In this document: positions 23,616-26,576 of the stretch, in pieces
How positions within the stretch are numbered: position 1 is the first letter of the stretch
Layout: each line of letters starts with the position of its first letter
Source: Methylomicrobium sp035916875
GTDB taxonomy: Bacteria; Pseudomonadota; Gammaproteobacteria; Methylococcales; Methylomonadaceae
DNA length: 26,576 nucleotides
NCBI RefSeq assembly: GCF_035916875.1
Contig: NZ_JAXUHN010000064.1
Coordinates: 1 to 26,576, forward strand
Direction of reading: 5' to 3'
Position numbers and translations under genes: made by a program
The notes under the pieces: generated by a model
Seen by the model: the letters and a program-made list of their open reading frames with translations, nothing else
The model's database searches: none
What the model was told of the DNA's origin: nothing

Positions 23616-24869
23616 TTACTGGTTTTTAGCCAATAAATTTCTGGATTTTGTCTGGTAAAGTTTCGCCAAAAGCGGCTTGGTCTGGTCTTTAAATTCGGCC
23701 AGTTGCTGATTGTCCACGCGCATCGGGCGTTTGAATTCCAGAGATTCCGGATTTTGATGTACGCCATCCTTCCTGAATTCGTAGTGCAGATGCGGGCCCG
23801 TGGCGAGCCCGGTCTGGCCGACATAGCCGATCACTTCTCCCTGCATCACATGATCGCCGTCGTTCAAGCCGCGTTTAAAGCCGGAAAGATGGGCGTATAG
23901 CGTTTCATAGTGATCGCCGTGTTTGAGGATCAGCACCTGCCCATATCCGCCTTTGCGGCCCTGGAAAGTGACTTCGCCGTCGCCGGCGGCTTTAACCGGG
24001 GTGCCGGTGCGGGCGGCATAATCGACACCTTTGTGTGCGCGAATGCGGTTAAGGACTGGATGTTTCCGATGGGTGTTGAAATGCGAACTGATCCTTGCGT
24101 AATCGACCGGAGTGCTCAAAAAGGCTTTGTGCAGGCTGTTGCCTTCGGGGGTGTAATAACTCGCATTGCCTTCGGCGTCTTCAAATCGGACGGCGGTCAG
24201 AAATTTGCCTTGGCTGACAAACTCGGCCGCATAGATATGTTGGGCTTTGGAGTCGCTCGCATCGGGGGAGTTTTTATAGAGGACTGTGAATTGATCGCCG
24301 GCATGTAAATTCGATGCAAAGTCGATGTCCCAGGCGAAAATACGGGTCAATTCATCGATCAGTTCGTCGGACAGGCCCGCCTTGTGGCCTGCGTCGGCAA
24401 GGTCCGTTTCGATTACGCCGTACACACCGGAAAGTTTCTTGGATTCGAGCGGCGTATGTGATTCCAAGTAGCCGAGACTGTGATTACGCGAAGAAATAAT
24501 GTCTGAAGAAGTCCGAACGGTTCCGAAGCGTGGCCCCTCTTGAAGGTTTGTTTTCTGAATGTGCAACCGGCTCTTCGCCAAGGGATAGAGCGTCGTGGAG
24601 ATGCGGCTTGTCTCGGTCTCTACCTGTTCAAGAGAAGCGATGTATTGCTGATCGGGCTCCGTTGTTATCGTGCCTTGTATATAGGACATGGTCGATCGGC
24701 CGGAGGATGCCCGTTGGCTCGTTGCTTTGCGCGTATGCGCTTTCATGCGCTTTGATGCGTCAGCCGCATATTTTTTTATGGCCAAGTGCGAAGTCCTGGC
24801 ATCGGCCGTTGCCGATGTAAGCGCCAGACCCACACTTATCAGGAGGGGGGCGTAAAATCGAATTTTCAC
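23616..24869 (-). CDS. M23-family murein endopeptidase (MepM/OapA-like)
   Basis: A 417-residue exported protein. The N-terminus has a signal segment (RFYAPLLISVGLALTSATADA). A long linker follows, then a LysM/OapA-like domain at about 145-240 with GVIETDLADAGHKAGLSDEL and GDQFTVLYKN. The peptidase domain, about 255-385, has the zinc ligands H279 and D283 in RAHKGVDYAARTGTPV, H362 in GPHLHYEFRKDG, and the catalytic His H327 in YAHLSG. It should cut peptidoglycan cross-links for cell growth, acting in the periplasm. The start is a GTG at 24869 without a strong ribosome binding site. It converges on erpA and is divergent from tyrS, an arrangement I believe is common in related genomes. Confidence 0.92.
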   Translation of the reverse strand: MKIRFYAPLLISVGLALTSATADARTSHLAIKKYAADASKRMKAHTRKATSQRASSGRSTMSYIQGTITTEPDQQYIASLEQVETETSRISTTLYPLAKSRLHIQKTNLQEGPRFGTVRTSSDIISSRNHSLGYLESHTPLESKKLSGVYGVIETDLADAGHKAGLSDELIDELTRIFAWDIDFASNLHAGDQFTVLYKNSPDASDSKAQHIYAAEFVSQGKFLTAVRFEDAEGNASYYTPEGNSLHKAFLSTPVDYARISSHFNTHRKHPVLNRIRAHKGVDYAARTGTPVKAAGDGEVTFQGRKGGYGQVLILKHGDHYETLYAHLSGFKRGLNDGDHVMQGEVIGYVGQTGLATGPHLHYEFRKDGVHQNPESLEFKRPMRVDNQQLAEFKDQTKPLLAKLYQTKSRNLLAKNQ

Positions 24870-25045
24870 GATGATAAGATAAGTTATTGAAATTAAAATA
24901 ATAAAGTAATAATTAACTCTGCCCTTACGCCATTGTACGGTTTTTTTTCATATTTGCCAATTATAGACGAGTATTTTTTATTTATAATGCCTATCGCACA
25001 ATATTGAATATTGATTATCTACTGAGTTTTTAATGGAGAAACTGG
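24870..25045. promoter_or_regulatory. Divergent promoter region for the M23 peptidase and tyrS
   Basis: An AT-rich 176-bp region. TATAAT at 24983-24988 is a possible -10 box for tyrS, but the nearest TTGCCA is 23 bp upstream, too far. No T-box or other leader structure is evident. Confidence 0.4.
25035..25038 (+). promoter_or_regulatory. Ribosome binding site that decides the TTG start of tyrS
   Basis: GGAG is followed after 7 bases by TTG 25046. The ATG at 25033 is in another frame, and the tyrS frame has a TAA at 25031-25033, so TTG is the only reasonable start. Confidence 0.75.
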
Positions 25046-26242
25046 TTGAAAGCGGAAATAGTAGCGGATTTATTAAGGGGCGCGCAAGATGTGCTGCTCG
25101 AACAGGATTTGGTTAAAAAACTTGAGGAAAAACGGCCGCTTAGAGTCAAGGCGGGATTTGATCCGACGGCGCCCGATTTGCACCTCGGGCACACGGTTCT
25201 AATCAACAAACTGAAGCAGTTCCAGGATTATGGGCATGAAGTGCTGTTTCTAATCGGCGACTTTACCGGCATGATCGGTGATCCGACCGGCAAGAATGTG
25301 ACACGCAAGCCATTGACTCGCGATCAGGTGATCGAGAATGCTAAGACCTACGAAGAGCAAATCTTCAAGATTCTCGATCCGACCAAGACCCTGGTGATGT
25401 TCAACTCGAGCTGGATGAATGCAATGTCTCCGGCCGACCTGATCCAGTTGGCCGCCAAGCATACAGTTGCAAGAATGCTCGAACGCGACGACTTTAGCAA
25501 GCGTTATAAAGGGGGGCAGCCGATTGCAATCCATGAATTTTTGTATCCGTTGATTCAGGGTTATGACTCGGTTGCGATGAAGGCGGATGTCGAACTGGGT
25601 GGAACCGACCAGAAATTCAATCTGCTCGTCGGTCGCCAGTTACAGGAGCTTTACGGCCAAAAACCGCAGGTCGTGATCACGATGCCGATTCTGGAAGGTT
25701 TGGATGGCGTTAACAAAATGTCCAAATCGCTGAACAATTATATAGGCATCACCGATGCGCCTGACGACATGTTCGGCAAGATCATGTCGATTTCGGATGA
25801 ATTGATGTGGCGTTATTTTGAATTGCTGAGTTTCCGTTCGATGGCTGAAATTGGGCAATGGCGGCAAGAATGTCAATTAGGGGGCAATCCCCGCGATTAC
25901 AAAGTACTGTTGGCCCAAGAAATCATCGAACGGTTCCACAATGCGGCGGTGGCGCAAAAAGCACTCGAAAATTTCGAGGCCAGATTTCAGCGCGGCGCGA
26001 TGCCTGATGAAATTGAAGAGAAAGTAATTAAAATTCAGGGTGACCGTTATGGCATCGCAAGTATATTAAAAGAAGCGGGTATGACCGGCAGCACATCCGA
26101 AGCGATCCGGATGGTCAATCAGGGCGGAGTCAAGGTCGACGGTGAGAAGGTTTCCGACCCCAAACTGGAAATTGAAGTGGGTACTCATCATATCTACCAG
26201 GTAGGCAAAAGAAAGTTCATGAAAGTCAAGCTTGCTAACTGA
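25046..26242 (+). CDS. tyrS: Tyrosyl-tRNA synthetase
   Basis: A 398-residue class I aminoacyl-tRNA synthetase that charges tRNA-Tyr. The HIGH motif is HLGH at residues 46-49 (FDPTAPDLHLGHTVLINKL). The KMSKS motif is K224-S228 in GVNKMSKSLNNYIG. Other conserved parts are LIGDFTGMIGDPTGKN, FLYPLIQGYDSVAMKADVEL and GGTDQKFNLLVGRQLQ. The C-terminal S4 RNA-binding domain, about 335-398, includes MVNQGGVKVDGEKVSDP. The length and sequence fit the TyrS2/TyrZ-like subgroup. It starts with TTG and has a good GGAG site. It lies directly upstream of what looks like an rRNA operon. Confidence 0.97.
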   Translation: MKAEIVADLLRGAQDVLLEQDLVKKLEEKRPLRVKAGFDPTAPDLHLGHTVLINKLKQFQDYGHEVLFLIGDFTGMIGDPTGKNVTRKPLTRDQVIENAKTYEEQIFKILDPTKTLVMFNSSWMNAMSPADLIQLAAKHTVARMLERDDFSKRYKGGQPIAIHEFLYPLIQGYDSVAMKADVELGGTDQKFNLLVGRQLQELYGQKPQVVITMPILEGLDGVNKMSKSLNNYIGITDAPDDMFGKIMSISDELMWRYFELLSFRSMAEIGQWRQECQLGGNPRDYKVLLAQEIIERFHNAAVAQKALENFEARFQRGAMPDEIEEKVIKIQGDRYGIASILKEAGMTGSTSEAIRMVNQGGVKVDGEKVSDPKLEIEVGTHHIYQVGKRKFMKVKLAN

Positions 26243-26344
26243 GAGATTGCTGTTCGGTAACATGGGATTGAATTGAAAAACAGCGTGTTATCGGATTGAC
26301 GTCTAGCTTTTCTCGAAATTTTGTTACAAATTTTAATAATCGAC

Positions 26345-26372
26345 TTGCAAAGTGTGGGGGAGTGCGTATAAT
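26345..26372 (+). promoter_or_regulatory. Putative rRNA promoter P1
   Basis: TTGCAA (26345-26350) and TATAAT (26367-26372) with a 16-bp spacer. The -10 is perfect and preceded by GCG; transcription should start near 26379 at a GCGTCTCT-type discriminator. Confidence 0.65.
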
Positions 26373-26383
26373 GCGTCTCTCTT

Positions 26384-26399
26384 TCGGCGGTGACGCCGA
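26384..26399 (+). other. GNRA-tetraloop hairpin in the leader
   Basis: TCGGCG-GTGA-CGCCGA, a perfect 6-bp stem with a GTGA loop, lies at the very 5' end of the predicted P1 transcript. Flanking CTCTCTTT and GGGAAAGGGAG could extend the pairing imperfectly. Confidence 0.6.
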
Positions 26400-26447
26400 C
26401 AGGGAAAGGGAGGTCAGCCGGGTTTTGAAAAAACCGAAACGGAAGTG

Positions 26448-26475
26448 TTGACAAATGAATGAGACTGGTTATAAT
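26448..26475 (+). promoter_or_regulatory. Putative rRNA promoter P2
   Basis: TTGACA (26448-26453) and TATAAT (26470-26475), both perfect consensus, with a 16-bp spacer. This is the strongest promoter in the window. Confidence 0.85.
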
Positions 26476-26505
26476 GGTCGGCTCATCAAGACTTGGGCAA
26501 GAAGC

Positions 26506-26528
26506 CCTGTTCATCCTGAACAGGATGA
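26506..26528 (+). other. Two mutually exclusive hairpins in the leader
   Basis: CCTGTTCA (26506-26513) pairs with TGAACAGG (26517-26524) around TCC. Alternatively TCATCCTG (26511-26518) pairs with CAGGATGA (26521-26528) around AA. Both stems are 8 perfect pairs and share bases, so only one can form at a time. Confidence 0.6.
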
Positions 26529-26576
26529 GTGAGAAAGGAAGTCGAAAAAGAGTTTGACAAGTTATAAAAGTTCTTT

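Larger units (their letters stand above)
26243..26576 (+). promoter_or_regulatory. Probable rRNA operon promoter and leader region
   Basis: A 334-bp stretch after tyrS holding two consensus promoters and compact hairpins. The last bases, AAAAGTTCTTT, resemble the beginning of an antitermination boxA. The rRNA gene itself is not in the window; its presence is inferred from these features. Confidence 0.6.

Noticed and set aside
26545..26576. Third promoter in the leader starting with TTGACA near 26553
   Set aside because: The expected -10 position would fall at the window edge and cannot be judged; the end sequence fits a boxA better.

Overview
The window looks like chromosome of a gammaproteobacterium. 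A type I methanotroph (Methylococcales) is my best guess, inferred from the overall look of the proteins, the SmbP-type protein, the AmmeMemoRadiSam pair and the argC-erpA-M23-tyrS-rRNA order. No methane-oxidation gene is present, so this is only an impression.

Positions 1 to about 8,100 form a loose, AT-richer accessory stretch. It holds the tail of an unknown gene, a WYL-type regulator, a dead IS5-family insertion sequence that itself carries a 99-bp MITE, long gene-poor gaps, several decayed reading frames, and small exported proteins. One of these is a histidine-rich SmbP-like metal binder. A structured GC-rich element at 4050-4257 stands out from its surroundings.

Positions 8,098-11,178 encode a 1,026-residue secreted protein. 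It appears to be two seven-unit repeat domains, Delta-60 then FG-GAP, joined by a calcium-binding thrombospondin type 3-like linker.

Positions 11,342-18,527 carry enzymes. They are a group II PLP decarboxylase with a Tat signal and lipobox, the radical SAM enzyme AmrS divergent from the MEMO protein AmrB, then a plus-strand run of an AlkB-type dioxygenase, an MTAN-like nucleoside phosphorylase with a C-terminal extension, an M20 amidohydrolase and an endonuclease/exonuclease/phosphatase-fold protein.

Positions 18,613-26,576 are housekeeping. A minus-strand series (quinone oxidoreductase, SseA-type sulfurtransferase, UbiE-like methyltransferase, RibA) is followed by argC, erpA with a strong promoter and operator-like palindrome, a bidirectional terminator, an M23 peptidase, and tyrS. 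The window ends in what looks like an rRNA operon leader: two consensus promoters and compact hairpins, with the rRNA gene presumably just beyond the end.

I found no CRISPR array, tRNA, prophage or defence island. The most unusual items are the Tat-lipoprotein PLP decarboxylase, the double-propeller protein, the MITE nested in the IS, the structured element at 4050-4257, and the alternative hairpins in the rRNA leader.
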